The notes below the pieces were generated by a model. The model saw only the letters and a program-made list of their open reading frames with translations, had not been told where the DNA came from and did not search any database. From contig JADMNL010000028.1 in assembly GCA_016271365.2 (NCBI GenBank), forward strand, positions 57,058,001 through 57,122,000: a stretch of DNA of 64,000 nt, read 5' to 3'. Position numbers and translations under genes: made by a program. The DNA comes from Neoceratodus forsteri. Lineage: Eukaryota; Chordata; Ceratodontiformes; Ceratodontidae. Below are positions 21,780-33,475 of this stretch, one piece after another; the stretch's first letter is position 1, and every line of letters starts with the position of its first letter.

Positions 21780-23352
21780 TATGTCTGAGAAACCCAAAAG
21801 AAAACCGGCCCACTGGGTTTCAACACTGTGTGTCTGTGGAAGCCTTTGCCAAGGCTGATCCACACACCACATGTGTATATTGTCTGGGGTTTGACCACCT
21901 CAATTCAGACTGCCAGATTCTAAGAATTTCCCTGCAGCCACCCTGGATAAGAGTTGGCAGGCTCAGGGAACGAGAGGCCAAAAGTCCGCTGACCCAGATG
22001 ACAGCCCGGTTCGGTGCCAACCGAATCGAGGGAGTGCCCTTCTGACCACAGGCGAGACTTCTCGGCAACGTGGCTGACTCTGTGAGCCAGTTCCAGCAAA
22101 GAAAACAGAAAATCAGCAGGTGAGCTCAAAATTCCTTCTCCAACTGCCAGAGATAGCAAGAGCTATACAAATTGTCCAGTCACTTTCTCCAGTTCCGTCC
22201 GAACCGCCTACTGTCTGGTAAAGGTCGTCCGCCGGTTCCACCGTTCAAGAATATGATTTAGAAGAGTTTTATGAACCAGAGGAGGGGGAGGATGATTATG
22301 AACAGTATGAATGTGACTTTGAGATCTGGGTGTGCCCATTGAACCGACATCTCCCAGACAGACCTTTAGAATCTCCCACGCTTTCTGAATCCTTCTCACT
22401 TTATGTTTTTATAAAAGGTTGTTGAACCTCCAGCTTCCATTGGAGGAAGCTGTGGATGAGCAAGAGGAACCTGATTTTGTAGAAATGATGGATATTCCAG
22501 GTCTGGAGATTGTCTATCCCTTATAAGTCATTTAGAAACAAACAATAAAAATTTTAAAGCTCCTAATTCTGTGCCTCCTGTGGACAAGAAGATGGACAGG
22601 AGGTACACTTTTTTCAGGTCCTGATACAGAATTCTTTCACAGTAAATGCAGTCATGTTGGAGTAGTTCAGGCTGCAGCCTGTGATAAGGCTATATTCCTT
22701 GGCTTCACATCCTCCTGACAAGGACTCCAGGAAGATTGATGCCATGGCTAAAAACAATACATGGCAGCTCCTTGGGACTCAGGCAAGCAAATTATATGGC
22801 TTATGTGAAAGATACCAAAATCTAGATGGGACACTGTCATGGCTTTTGGCCAAACAGGCCCCTGGCCGTTCTTGTTAAGGAGCTGAAACAGGTGGCTGCT
22901 GATGGTATTGAGGCATCCAAGGTGCAGTTCCATGCTGCTGTGGATTTTAATGATGTATCCTCTAGAGAGTCATGGCTACATCTGTGGCTTTTCGTAGGTT
23001 GGCTTGGCTCAGGTGTACTAGCTTGTCACAGGATACCCAGACTAAGGCTATGGATTTTCCTGGTAGGAAATCTCTGTTTGGGGAGCAGACAGAGAATTAT
23101 ATGAAGAAAATGGATGAATATAGGACAACCTATAAGAGTGCTCAGGCCAAGGAGCGCAAGCCACTCCTCAGAGAGCAGACCCCCAGGGGTAGAGGTAGGC
23201 CTTTTCACAGGCCTTTTGCAAACCCAGGCCTCCTCTTGCATATGCCAGAGGGGTTCTTCAGAGGAGAGGGCAGGCGGGGTGCAAGCAGACCTGCTCCCAC
23301 CCCTCAGCCTAAGCCCCTGCCAAACAGGCACCCTGATGGGGTGCCCAGGGCC
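21780..23352 (+). pseudogene. DIRS-1 gag-like ORF1 (frameshifted)
   Basis: Starts with ATGTCTGAGAAACCCAAAAG (MSEKPKR, as in DIRS-2). A zinc-finger-like region DPHTTCVYCLGFDHLNSDCQI follows, but the first CxxC pair seen in DIRS-2 (CSEC) is altered to CVSV. An acidic stretch near 22260 (EDDYEQYE-like) and EEAVDEQEEPDFVEMMD (about 22450) come next, then LVKELKQVAADGIEASK (22870-22920) and a basic, Pro/Gly/Arg-rich tail RGRGRPFHRPF (23185-23220). Frames change several times. By analogy to DIRS elements this is a nucleic-acid-binding capsid-like protein. Confidence 0.8.
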
Positions 23353-25250
23353 TGATTCTCCATTACCTGTAGGGGCAGGTTGGCTACTCGTTCAGAACTG
23401 GGAGTCTCTAACATCAGACAAGTGGGTCCTGGAAGTAGTAAGCCGGGTCTGGTTCTCAGCTCAAAAATTTCCAAAGATGAGAATCAGATCTTTTCCACCT
23501 GCAAACCTCTAGAGACCTTTGCCTTAGAAACAGAAGTCTCAACCCTCCTGGCTCTCAGAGCTGTAGAAAGGGTTTCTCCCTACACCAGGGCAAGGGTCTG
23601 TACTCCAGGTACTCCTTACCCAAAAAGACGGGAGAATGGTGGCCCATCTTGGACCTAAGATATCTAAACAAGCACCTTTGAGACAAAATTCAAAATGGTG
23701 ACTCTGGCAATGATTTTACCTTCTCTAAAGGTCAGGGGACTGGCTAGCTTCCCTGGACCTCAAGGATCCTATTTCCATGTTCTCATCAGAAGCTCCCCAC
23801 CGAAAGTACCTTCAGATCTGAACTGCCCTCAGGCCATTACCAGTTCAGAGCAATGCCCTTCGGCCTTACCTCTGCCCCAAGGGTGTTCACAAAATGTCTA
23901 GCAGTAGCAGTTGCTCATTTAAGAAGGCAAAAGACTGCCATCTTTCCCTACCTAGACGACTGGCTCATTGTAGGTCAGTCTCCAGACCAGGTCAAATCAA
24001 CCTGCAAGTTACCCAGCAGCTGCTCACCTCTCTGGGTTTTCTTCTCAACCTTCCAAAGTCAGTTCTGGAACCTGTCCAGGTACTCATCTTTATAGGTGCA
24101 GAATTGGACACAAAGCAGGCCAAGAGCCTTCCTGCCCCTAGAAGGGTAAGGAACCTAGTGGCCCTGGCCTCCTCCTCACTCTGCAGGTCTCTCGACCAGC
24201 AAGGCACTTCTTACAGCTACGAGAACACATGGCTGCTTCCACAGCTGTAGTGCAGAGCAAGATTTCAGATGAGGGACATTCAGTTTCATTTGAGAGCCTT
24301 CTGTCCCAAAGAAAGACCCCTTTCAAGTTGATCCCAGTGACTCGAACCCTGATCCAGGCCCTTCAGTGGTGGCAGGATCAGAGCAATTTGAGACTGAGGT
24401 CCCCTTCATCCCCTATCTCACTCCTTGACCCTTACTACAGATGCGCCCCTTCTGGGTTGGGAGCTCACATGGGCGACCTCTCCACCCAGGGAGGTGGTCC
24501 CTCAGGAATCTCTGCTCCACATCAATTTGCTGGAACTCAGAGCTGTTTTTCTGGCACTTCAGGTGTTTTCTGCATCTGTTCAGAACAAAGTGGTACAAGT
24601 CAGAACAGACAACACCACTACAATGTGGTACATCAACAAACAAGGGGGCACTCGGTCTTCAGCCTTGTGCACCGAGGCAATGAAGTTGTGGTCTCTGGCT
24701 TATTCCCTGAACACTTCCCTCATAGCAGTTCACCTCCCAGGAAAGGACAATGTCCTGGCAGATGCTCTCAGCAGGATTTCCCAGAGCCATCACAAATGGT
24801 CTCTGGATCACCAAGTACTGGGGATAGTTTTTGCCAGATGGGGCACCCCTCAGATAGATCTTTTCACAGCCCCAGACAATCACCAACTTCCACTGTTTTG
24901 TTGCAGGCCCCCAGTGATGGGCTCAGTCCCCCTGGATACCTTTCTCCTAGATTGGGAAGGAAGTTTCTACGCCTTCCCTCCCTTCTCTCCTATTCAAGGT
25001 GCTAGTCAAAATCAGATCCCAGCCTTGCAGGATGATTCTGATTGCTCCAGATCTGGGCCAGGCAGCCCTGGTACCCACTCCTTCTGTCTTCCTTAGCAGT
25101 CAATCTTCCCTGTGTCTCCCAGGAATCACAACCTGTTAACCTGTGCCCAGGGGAGAGTTTGGCATCCGAATCTCAAATCCCTCAACCTCAAGGCCTGGCT
25201 CTTGAGGAGTTAGAATTGCTGACCTACACCTTTCTCAAGGTGTTCTTGAA
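23353..25250 (+). pseudogene. DIRS-1 reverse transcriptase-RNase H region (frameshifted)
   Basis: Contains KWVLEVVS, then RT blocks: a decayed LVSLDLKDAYFH-like motif A near 23740-23780, MPFGLTSAPRVFTKCLAV at 23853-23906, and the catalytic IFPYLDDWLIVG with intact YLDD at 23949-23960. RNase H follows: LTTDAPLLGW (24428-24457), NLLELRAVFLALQVF, VVQVRTDNTTTMWYINKQ and LPGKDNVLADALSR (24736-24777). At least three frame changes occur in the region. The catalytic Asp pair is conserved here but mutated in DIRS-2. Confidence 0.88.
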
Positions 25251-26210
25251 ATCCTGAAGGCTTCTAGAAGCTTCCCACAAAGCTACTTATAACTCTAAAT
25301 GGAAAAGGTTTTCCATCTGGTGTTCTGGGGAAACTTATTTCCCCGGAATCTGCTGATTTGCCCATTGTTTTGCACTATATGGTCCATCTTAATTCTTTGG
25401 GTCTGAGACTAGCTACCCTGAAAGTACATTTGGCAGCTGTCTCTGCCTTTATTTCAGCAGGAAAGCCCTCCTCTCTTTCCACTCACCCTGTAATTTTCCA
25501 AGTTTTTTAAAAGATTACTTCATACTAATCCACCTTTCAGGGACCCAGCCCCTGCCTGGGATCTTAATGTTTGCATTGCTCAGTTGATGCAACCCCCTTT
25601 TGAACCTCTGTCTTCTGCAGAGCTTAAGTACTTGACTTGGAAAACTGTTTTCCTAGTAGCTATCACTTCTGCCAGGTGCATAAGTGAGTTACAAGCTTTG
25701 TCAGTAGAGACTGACTTTATTTCCTTCCACAGGGATAAGGTAGTCCTCAGGACTAACAGGAAGTTTTTGCCTAAGGTGGTTTCAGATTTCCATCTTAATC
25801 AATCTATCTCCCTTCCAGTGTTCTTCACTGATCATTCCTCCTCTGGTGAGAGGAGGCTGCACAATTTAGATGTTAAGAGGGCTAAGTTTACTATATAGAG
25901 CGTACCAAGGGTCACAGGTTCGAATCCCTCCAACTTTTCTCACTTATGGTGAGGTTGGGAAAGGAAACCTGCCACTAAGAGATCCATTGCCAGGTGGATT
26001 GTCTCTTGTATCCAATTTTGTTATCAAAAACTGGGGAAAGTTCCCCTTCAGGCCTGAGGGCTCACTCTACCAGAGGTACAGCTCGCTCTAGCTGCTGCCA
26101 GAGACATCCCTATCTTAGAGATATGCAAGCAGCTGCTTGAAGAAAACGTTACACTTTCACAAGCATTCTCCCTGGATGTCCAGGCCAGGAGGATGCCATC
26201 AGTTTAACAC
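25250..26210 (+). pseudogene. DIRS-1 tyrosine recombinase (broken)
   Basis: The frame 25584-25898 holds TWKTVFLVAITSARCISELQ, where SARxxSEL carries the first catalytic Arg position, then DFISFHRDKVVLRTN. After a frameshift come TYGEVGKGN (25939-25965), then a decayed region corresponding to the HxxR block, and the segment covering the catalytic Tyr near 26140-26190. In DIRS elements this enzyme integrates the circular DNA. Here it is disrupted. Confidence 0.8.
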
Positions 26211-26280
26211 AGCCGTACTTCAGAGCTATTCCCTAAGTGAGTTCTGTCCCTCCTCCATGGAGGTACTGCTGTGTAGTCTC

Positions 26281-26379
26281 ACAATTGTCATAATATAGCA
26301 AGACTTCATGTTGTTTGAAGAAAAATTACTCACCTTAGTAATGTTGTTTCTTCTAATGGAGTCTTTCTATATTATGACC
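26281..26379. repeat. DIRS-1 internal complementary region (ICR)
   Basis: The left half (to about 26318, ending caagacttcatgttgtttga) is the reverse complement of the element's left end. The right half (aaaaattactcaccttagta then atgttgtttcttctaatgga) is the reverse complement of its right end at 26805-26853. This end-to-end junction is the template arrangement expected for DIRS circularisation. Confidence 0.9.
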
Positions 26380-26517
26380 TCCCCAACCTGCCCCTCTCAG
26401 AACTCCTACTTGGGTATGGGGTGGGCAGTCCAGTGTAAGGCACTTGTTTATGCCCATTTATGTTTTTCCACCTTTTTTTCTTGGGGTTTTGGGGGTGTTA
26501 TGTTTTGTTTTCTCTTT

Positions 26518-26538
26518 TCTTATCTTATCTTATCTTAT
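26518..26538. repeat. (TTATC)n short microsatellite
   Basis: Four tandem ttatc units in the DIRS-1 3' non-coding region. Confidence 0.8.
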
Positions 26539-26649
26539 TTTCTAGCTCATGACTTGAATCTTTGTTTTTGGAACCAGGAATATGTGTAATATTTAGGTAG
26601 CCAGTTGATTCAGTGTAGGTTACAGCTTCCACACAGAACCTTGGTAATT

Positions 26650-26853
26650 TTGCTCGTAAAGATCTGACAGTTTCAGTTTGAAATTACACAGACAGAGCTT
26701 CTCTAACCAATTCGCTCCAAGTTCCATGCCTGGCATGGAAGTTAACTATTTCACCTCCGGGGCAGTTCTAATGGTGGGATAAACTGCAATTGTCATAATA
26801 TAGCAAGACTCCATTAGAAGAAACAACATTACTAAGGTGAGTAATTTTTTCTT
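26650..26853 (+). repeat. DIRS-1 right inverted terminal repeat
   Basis: The reverse complement of the left repeat, followed by a right-end-specific extension, actccattagaagaaacaac then attactaaggtgagtaattt, which is found reversed in the ICR. Confidence 0.88.
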
Positions 26854-27955
26854 CTCAGCTAATAGTCCCTCCCCTTCATCTTTGCTCCAAAGTGCATTAC
26901 CTTGCACTTCTTGGCATTGAACCCCAGCTGCCATGTTTCTGACCATTCCTGCAGTTTAGTTACGTCATCCTGTAGCCCCTTCCATTCCTCAATGTCAACA
27001 ACCACTGCCCCCATTTTGGTGTTGTCTGCAAATAGACATAACTTACTTTGGATCCCATGTGAGATATCATCTGTGAATAACCTGAACAACACCAGCCCCA
27101 GCACCGATCCATGTGGCATCCAGCTTAACAATGCCCTCAGTGCTGAGAGTTCCCCTCCCACTACCACCCTCTACTACCTACCACTTAGTCAATTCATTAT
27201 ACATTTCACCAACTTTGCTCCCACCCACACAGCTTCCAGCTTTCCCCACCCTCCTGTGTGGCACAGAGTCAGAGGCCCTGCTGAAATCCGAAATACAGGA
27301 CATCCACTGCATGGCCCTTGTCTAGTTCCCTTGTCACTCAATTGTAGTACTCAATGACGTTGATCTGGTAGGATTTGGCAGAGACATACTCATGCTGATG
27401 CTCATCCTGGAGTCCACTGTCCTCCAAAAAGGTCCCCTGCCTCTCTTTCAGGATTGTCACCATGAGCTTCCCCGTGATTGATGTGATGCTCACTGGGCTG
27501 TAGTTTCTGCTTCATCCTTTGGGCCACTTTGGGGATGGGCACGATGTGGGCCATCCTCCACTCCTGTGGTATGCATCCCATGTCCAGGGAGGTATTGAAC
27601 AGGTCAGCCAGTGGTCCTACCAGAATCTCGGCCAGCTCCTTGAGTACCCTAGAATAAATACCATCTGGACCAGGTGCCTTGTCCACCCTCAGTGCCCTCA
27701 GTCCTTCCAGTACCCTGTCCTCAGTAATCCTTACATCACGTCACCCTGCTCTCCCCCTGCCTAACACACCCCTCCCTTGTGGTACCTGTCCCACTTTCTC
27801 TTGCATGAATACAGTACAGAAGTATTTAATGCCTCTGCCTGATCCTCCCCTCTCTTCACCCACCCCCTGTCCTTTTTTATCCTCACTATTTGGTCCTTGT
27901 TGTTCCTTCTTTCCCTTATGTATCTGGAGAAATCTTTCTTTTAACAAGGTTTAGT
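26853..27955 (-). pseudogene. CR1-like LINE, 5' half of the copy split by DIRS-1
   Basis: Minus-strand RT: MDKAPGPDGIYSRVLKEL (27402-27686), QEWRMAHIVPIPK, a frameshifted NYSPVSITSITGKLMVTIL segment, then MPHGSVLGLVLFRLFTDDI and LCLFADNTKMGAV (26859-27167), ending KCKVMHFGAKMKG. The catalytic FADD is FADN here (27021-27032), so the second Asp is lost. The missing continuation is at 20485-21213. The 5' end is truncated near 27955, where an L1-like fragment starts. Confidence 0.88.
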
Positions 27956-27959
27956 CTAC

Positions 27960-29172
27960 CCAGCACACACCATTATAGATATCTGCAGCTCAGGCATTAT
28001 TATAATTCCCTGCACCAAAAGTACACACTCCCAACTGCCATCCCCGATTAATTTCTACCATACAGTCTATGCTTACCACCCCAAATCAGAGACATTTAAT
28101 TTCCACTTTTTATAAATCCTTACAAATCCAGCACCAGGAATATATGAGAACAAGCTTCCAGAAATGGCAACATGAATTGGGGGCGCAGATAGAACTAGAG
28201 CAATGGCAGCAAGCCTGTCGGCAGATTGCACGCACCACTATCTCGCACCAATGGCGTGAGTACGTTGGAAGTTTCTAGTTAGATATTTCTATACACCTGA
28301 GATTTCTAGCCATTTTAAACAGAACAGCACAGCACCCTGCTGGCGACTATGTGGAGAGAATAAGGCCCACCTAACGCATGTGATATATAGCTGCCCTAAA
28401 ATAGCTCCATTTATTCAGGCCTTACAATCCGAACTTCATCTGATTTTTGGATTCCCTCTCCAACTCTCACCACAACTTTTTATCATTTTAATCCTTCCCA
28501 AAGACATTAAGGACCAAAATACCAGATATCTACTAGCTACTCTGCTGACAACAGGGAAAAAAGCTATAACTAAACTATGGAGAACGCCTGCTTCCCCTTC
28601 CCTAGAGGACTGGCACAATATAACAAAGCAAACCTACCACATGGAAAAAATAACCTATAAACTGAACAATCGTGTGGAGATCTTTGATTCAAGATGGAAC
28701 AGGTGGCTTTTTTATTATGCATTTAAAGACCCAGCATTTGTTCCCTAGTTGAAGGACGGAATCAACCCTAGATTTTCCTTTCCCTCCCCCTCTTCCTGAA
28801 ATTACAATAGAGTCCTATACCCCAATCAACTACTGAAAAATTAATGGATTATCTTGGTAAATCTCCTTGAAGGCTAGCAACATCCCAGGAATTTAGCCCC
28901 TTTAGGGATATATTAACAAAGTGTATTGAGATAATGGAAAAATGCAGATTTATATAATATATTGTACATGTGTATCCTGATAATTTGTACTATTAGATAT
29001 GGTGAAAGGACCAACTATCTATAATTTTACTGTACCTGTTGGCACTATATGAATTTCATGAAGTTTTCTCCGTACCTATTTAAGGAGACAGCTGTACTGA
29101 GTATATGTGATGTAAAGTCTGTACCTGTGGTTAATGCTATTGAGTATTAAATAAAAAGAGAGTAACAAAAAA
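27960..29172 (+). pseudogene. L1/Tx1-like LINE 3' end with poly(A) tail
   Basis: C-terminal ORF2 remnant of the L1 clade. LISTFYKSLQIQHQEYM and FQKWQHELGAQIELEQWQQA are read near 28090-28210. A zinc-knuckle-like CWRLCGENKAHLTHVIYSCP follows across 28339-28395, then PFIQALQSELHLIFGFPL and SLEDWHNITKQTYHMEKITY (28380-28748). A 3' UTR follows with attaaataaaaag and an a-run at about 29167-29175. Five-prime truncated, broken by stops near 28277 and by frameshifts. Confidence 0.75.
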
Positions 29173-29175
29173 AAA

Positions 29176-31804
29176 GGAAAAGGCAGGGCCAGGCACTTGA
29201 GATGGCCACTGCCACCCTGCTCACTGCAAAAGGGCTGTGCTAGCAAAAGGAATCCATCAATGATGCCTTACAAATGTTTATCAATCCACAGGACAGGTGT
29301 GTGCTGCCACAGAGACAGAATTTATATAAATTTTAGAATCTGGAATACAAGTTCAAGCTGCTCTGTGGTTCCATGCTTTCTACTGGCTTCACACCAGATT
29401 TGTTTCTCCACCTGCTAAGAGCTGTCTACACAATTTCATCTCTAGTCTTCCCGTTCCCTGTTTAATATCTTATTACAACTGTTCATTGTCACAGATGCAC
29501 TCAGCAGGTCAGGCCCTCTGCTCCCACAGTGCCAACCTCCAAGCACAATAGTGTGAAAAGGTAACAGACAGGGTAACCCTCCTGTCTGCTTTTGGGTCTG
29601 AAATCAACTTTAGTCTCAAGTTCTGGGGGATTCAAACTGTGAACCTTATGGTAGCATACCCAATGTACAGACTCAGAATCGTTCCCTCGTCAGGGATTGC
29701 AGTGCAGTCTTTCTCTAGAGGCACCAAGCCAGGCTTCCAAAACGAACTCTTAAAACTCTATAAGAGACCTTAGGTATATTCTTACCTTTTCTCAGTTTGG
29801 TAACACCATCAAGCTCTTGAACAATTGTCAGACTTAACCATCTATACGTCACATGCAAAAAAAAACTGGCAGACACTCAGGCAGTCTTTACAAATATGTT
29901 TACTAAAAATGGATAAACGTAGTAAGATAAAATACAGAACAAATATCAAAGAGCATCACAATCACGTAAAAGAAAAACAAGGAAAACTACAGAACAAACT
30001 CCTACCAAAGTACATTTAGATCTTTTCTATCTAATGTATTTCCTCTGTAAATGCAGTTAAATTTAAATCAGAGAGCTGTGTCTCTCTCTCTCTGAGTCCC
30101 AAAATTAAATGACAAACAGTTCAGACACAAGTATTAGTTTAAACTGTGTCTCCACACCCCTTCTGTGAGTCATCTAGATCCTCCTTTTAGAATATAAAAT
30201 TACAAAAAAATGATTTTCTCTCAGGAGATATTTTAAATAATGTGACTTCAGAAGGAAAAAGATATTTCCTAAATTATGACAGTCTTTAATCAAGCCTTTC
30301 ACTTGAACTGGTGGCTAGTTCCTGTTTTCCCCAAGGACATCAAAAGGTTTTACAACTTTTAACGCCATGTTGGTATCAAATGTTCTTCCTATAGGAACCA
30401 TAACACTTTATGAGCCCTATGTCCTGGCAGCTGGGTCAGTTCTAATTAAGACAAAAAAAAAAAACAGGAGACCTTTAATCAGGTCTCTGGTCTTTAATTA
30501 TCTCCTGGTTTCAGGTCACTTGTCACTGCTGACACCTTGATGTAGGCCAGTTCTCACATCCTCTGGTCAGCTACATATCCTGTAACTTCACTGAAACCTG
30601 GTGGGGGGGCACCCATGGAAGCATAAAACACAGGCTGTCTTATGTGAGATAATCACATATTATATTTTTATATTACAGACATCATACAACAATCATAACA
30701 AACTGGCCAAGCGTCGCATTCATTGATTTAGTTTAAAAGTTAGTTTCTGAAATACTCTGCTTTGTAACATGGCTCTAAACGAGAGAGTAAAATAACTACC
30801 ACAGACTGGGTAAACAACAACAGGTGACCATTAAGCAGCCATGGATTGCGATGTATTACCTTGATAATCCACCATAAGCAATAGCCATATACAAGTGATC
30901 AGAGTAAGAAATGATGTTGCAGTTTCTGCTTGTTACAGCTGATTTCTGACACATGATTTTTGACATTTTCAAGACTGTTTAATAACTTAATGACTTGCTA
31001 AAGATTCTACATTTAAACCCACAAAAACTGTAAATGATGCTGTAATAATATTTCTTCAGTAGTGAACATTTACATACTGTTACAATCACTCATGATTTAC
31101 TGCTTCCTAAGCCACTTTGGGTGCAATGCATTCTGGGACCACTGAATAACATTATGTGCCCTGCTACTTCCTTGCTAAATACACAGTATAGTCGAGATGA
31201 GCATGCTCCGCCTATAACAGAAAGCAAAAAATAACAAAGACAGTGAGATGAACAAAGCAAGATCAAAGAAAGAGGCCACTTCAGTGGTGAAAAGAGAAAT
31301 AAAGTGAGAGAAGCAAAAGGAAATCAAAGAAAGAGACTAACAGTACTAGTAGAAACAATTATTTGAAAGGCAAGAACAGTAAACATTATGATGTTCTATC
31401 TCCCACTGAGCTAGATAATTTAGAGAGGAAAAAAGTGAAGTAAATACTCAGAAAAATAGCACTTGTTCATTAAATGTTTTTTTTCAGATTGGCTCAACTC
31501 AGTATATTTGTAAAAACAGTGCAGTGCTGCTAGCACTGCTTAACAGCCATCTATTGGTCTGCCAAGGTACTGCAGGAACAAAACATGAGCTACACTAACA
31601 CACTCCCATCATGCAGTTTAACCCATATCTTGTAATACAGAGGAAAATCAAAGAACCTAGCATAAAAAATGAAGTGCAAGTTTTTGAAAAGTTGTAAAAT
31701 ACAGTCTGTTTTGATGTTAGAAAGCGTAAAGCTTGTAATGAAAGCTTTTATTGAAAAACTGAAATAGCAGCCACTACCTACAGTGGCACTCAACAAACAC
31801 ATGG
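29176..31804. other. Long stretch without recognisable genes or repeats
   Basis: AT-rich sequence with only short frames. A (TC)-rich patch lies near 30079-30095 and an A-run near 30451. I could not support an exon or an element boundary in it. Confidence 0.45.
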
Positions 31805-32455
31805 TGCCCAATCTCTAACCTTTCAGGTTCCCAGATATCGTACCTCCATGGGTCAGCGGTCCTTTATCTATAGAGCCGCTCAATGGTTCAATTCCCTCAA
31901 TAAAGAAGCACTTTCCTCTACTACACTTGGACCCTTCAAAAGGAATCTCAAACTTTACCTCACCTCTACCACTCAATGTGACTGCTTCTCTGAACAGAGA
32001 TCTCTCTAAACACCTCCCAGCTCACTCATGTCTCACAGCCCGCCTTTTCCCAGTCTCATTCCTCTGGCACTGGGCCTTCCTTGTGACTCCTTTCCTGCTT
32101 CACATCTCCACTGGTAAAGACATTTTCCACCACCATCTGACAGTGGCCCATTAGCCTGCCAACTTCCTCTCCGTCGCCGCCTGCAGTACTAACTGCCTAT
32201 GATGCCCTCTAGCTCTTATTGTTACCGCAGCCAGCTGCCTACTCAAGCTGCTCGTTATATGAATATTATCTCAAAGTACATTATAACTGAGTATCTTTTT
32301 TTTCTTTTAGTTGTTTTGGTTGTTTATTGTGAATTCTTTTACTACCTCTGTATTTATGTTGACCCTCATCCTTTGACGTGGAACCTTTGTAAATGAGCAG
32401 TTTCTGCTCAAAGGTATTTGTAATTCGAGAACTTGATAAACAAATAAAAAATATT
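31805..32455 (+). pseudogene. LINE 3' end (L2/Rex1-like RT C-terminus)
   Basis: Encodes VPRYRTSMGQRSFIYRAA and QWFNSLNKEALSSTTL, then GPFKRNLKLYLTS, in frame at about 31829-31965. This is the conserved C-terminus of RT ORFs in the L2/Rex1/Jockey group. The non-coding tail ends aacaaataaaaaat near 32451. Heavily 5'-truncated. Confidence 0.65.
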
Positions 32456-32512
32456 TCCAATAGGTGTGTTCCAATTGTTTTGAACTCTATGTGCAGCATA
32501 TTTAACAATTCA

Positions 32513-32529
32513 ATATATATATATATATA
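32513..32529. repeat. (AT)n microsatellite
   Basis: Uninterrupted AT dinucleotides. Confidence 0.9.
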
Positions 32530-32633
32530 ATTCCAGAACAAATCAAGTTTGTTCTCAACCATGGATGAATTCCACGAGAGACTCATCCTTTCTCATTACA
32601 TCTTCTTATCTGTACAATCACTTTCCTTGTTAC

Positions 32634-32787
32634 AAGTGCACTAAACCATTCCAGAGCATGGTTCTACTGTGGATTTCATCTACGGTTGGGTGGTTGGAAG
32701 CACTCAGCTTGTGGCCTCATGCCCCAACCCCCCAAACCATGGATTAAATCCACAGTAGAACCATGCTCTGTCGTGCTTTAATGCTTA
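32634..32787. mobile_element. Fold-back element (~150 bp)
   Basis: The left arm ccagagcatggttctactgt then ggatttcatctacggttggg is mirrored by a right arm ending aaatccacagtagaaccatg then ctctg. The inner loop carries cactcagcttgtggcctcat. Outer arms tgcactaaaccatt and tcgtgctttaatgc pair less well. No coding sequence. Confidence 0.75.
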
Positions 32788-32944
32788 CTTAGGGTGTTTC
32801 AGTTTAATTGTTATCATTTTTTGTGTTTTTTCCAGTGTATGATCAGTTCACAAGAACCCAAGGCCATATTTTTAACATGATCCCTCCTAAGTGACCCAAC
32901 CAATTCTAGGTAAAAAAAAAAAAGAAAAGTTCCATCACTTTCAT

Positions 32945-33475
32945 TTTCACTCATTTTAAAGAGGACAGGAAATCATTTCTAACTGACAGCTGTTCATAAA
33001 GTTCTTATTCTCAGAAATGATATGCATTTACCTAAATTGGCCATATTTAACAATACCTGAATAAAACGTGTTATAAAATGCTGTATTTTGCTTCGTCTTG
33101 TTTTTATGGGCAGCACTCTGTAACATTTCTCTTCATGGAACCAATAATATGGAGTTTTAACTATATCATGGTTTGTGCACAGAACTCTAAACAGGGTTCT
33201 GATAGGTCAGCAGCTCACAATTAACATTCTGTACACAAATTGTGACGTGGTAAAAACGCCTCAGAAGTGATTCTATGAAGTGAACTGTAACCGAATGCTG
33301 CCCATAAAAACACAACAATGCAAACTACAGTGTTACCTATCACTTTTTATTCAGCTACAGTTAAATATGAATACTTTAGGAGAATGCATATTGTTTCTGA
33401 GAATAAGAACTTTATAAACAGCTGCCAATTAGCATAACTGTCCTGCCCCCTTTAAAAGCAGTTGGAGTAATTTTT
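32945..33475. mobile_element. Large fold-back element (~530 bp, nearly all palindromic)
   Basis: The left arm has cagctgttcataaagttctt, then attctcagaaatgatatgca, then cttgtttttatgggcagcac and ttcatggaaccaataatatg. The reversed right arm has cagctgtttataaagttctt, then attctcagaaacaatatgca, then gtgtttttatgggcagcatt and ttcatagaatcacttctgag. Pairing runs from about 32952 to 33470 with the centre near 33210. Both arms have diverged considerably, so it is old. No ORF and no clear duplication of the target. Confidence 0.8.

Larger units (their letters stand above)
21214..26853 (+). mobile_element. DIRS-1: complete but decayed DIRS retrotransposon
   Basis: A 5.64-kb element with the hallmark DIRS architecture: inverted terminal repeats, an internal complementary region near the right end, and gag, RT-RNase H and tyrosine recombinase regions in that order. 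It inserts into a minus-strand CR1 (20485-21213 and 26853-27955). I see no target duplication, as expected when a circular intermediate is integrated by a tyrosine recombinase. All coding regions are frameshifted, so it is not autonomous now. Confidence 0.92.

Noticed and set aside
25918..25928. Perfect tRNA B-box-like ggttcgaatcc in DIRS-1
   Set aside because: No matching A box or cloverleaf stems around it, and it lies in decayed recombinase sequence.
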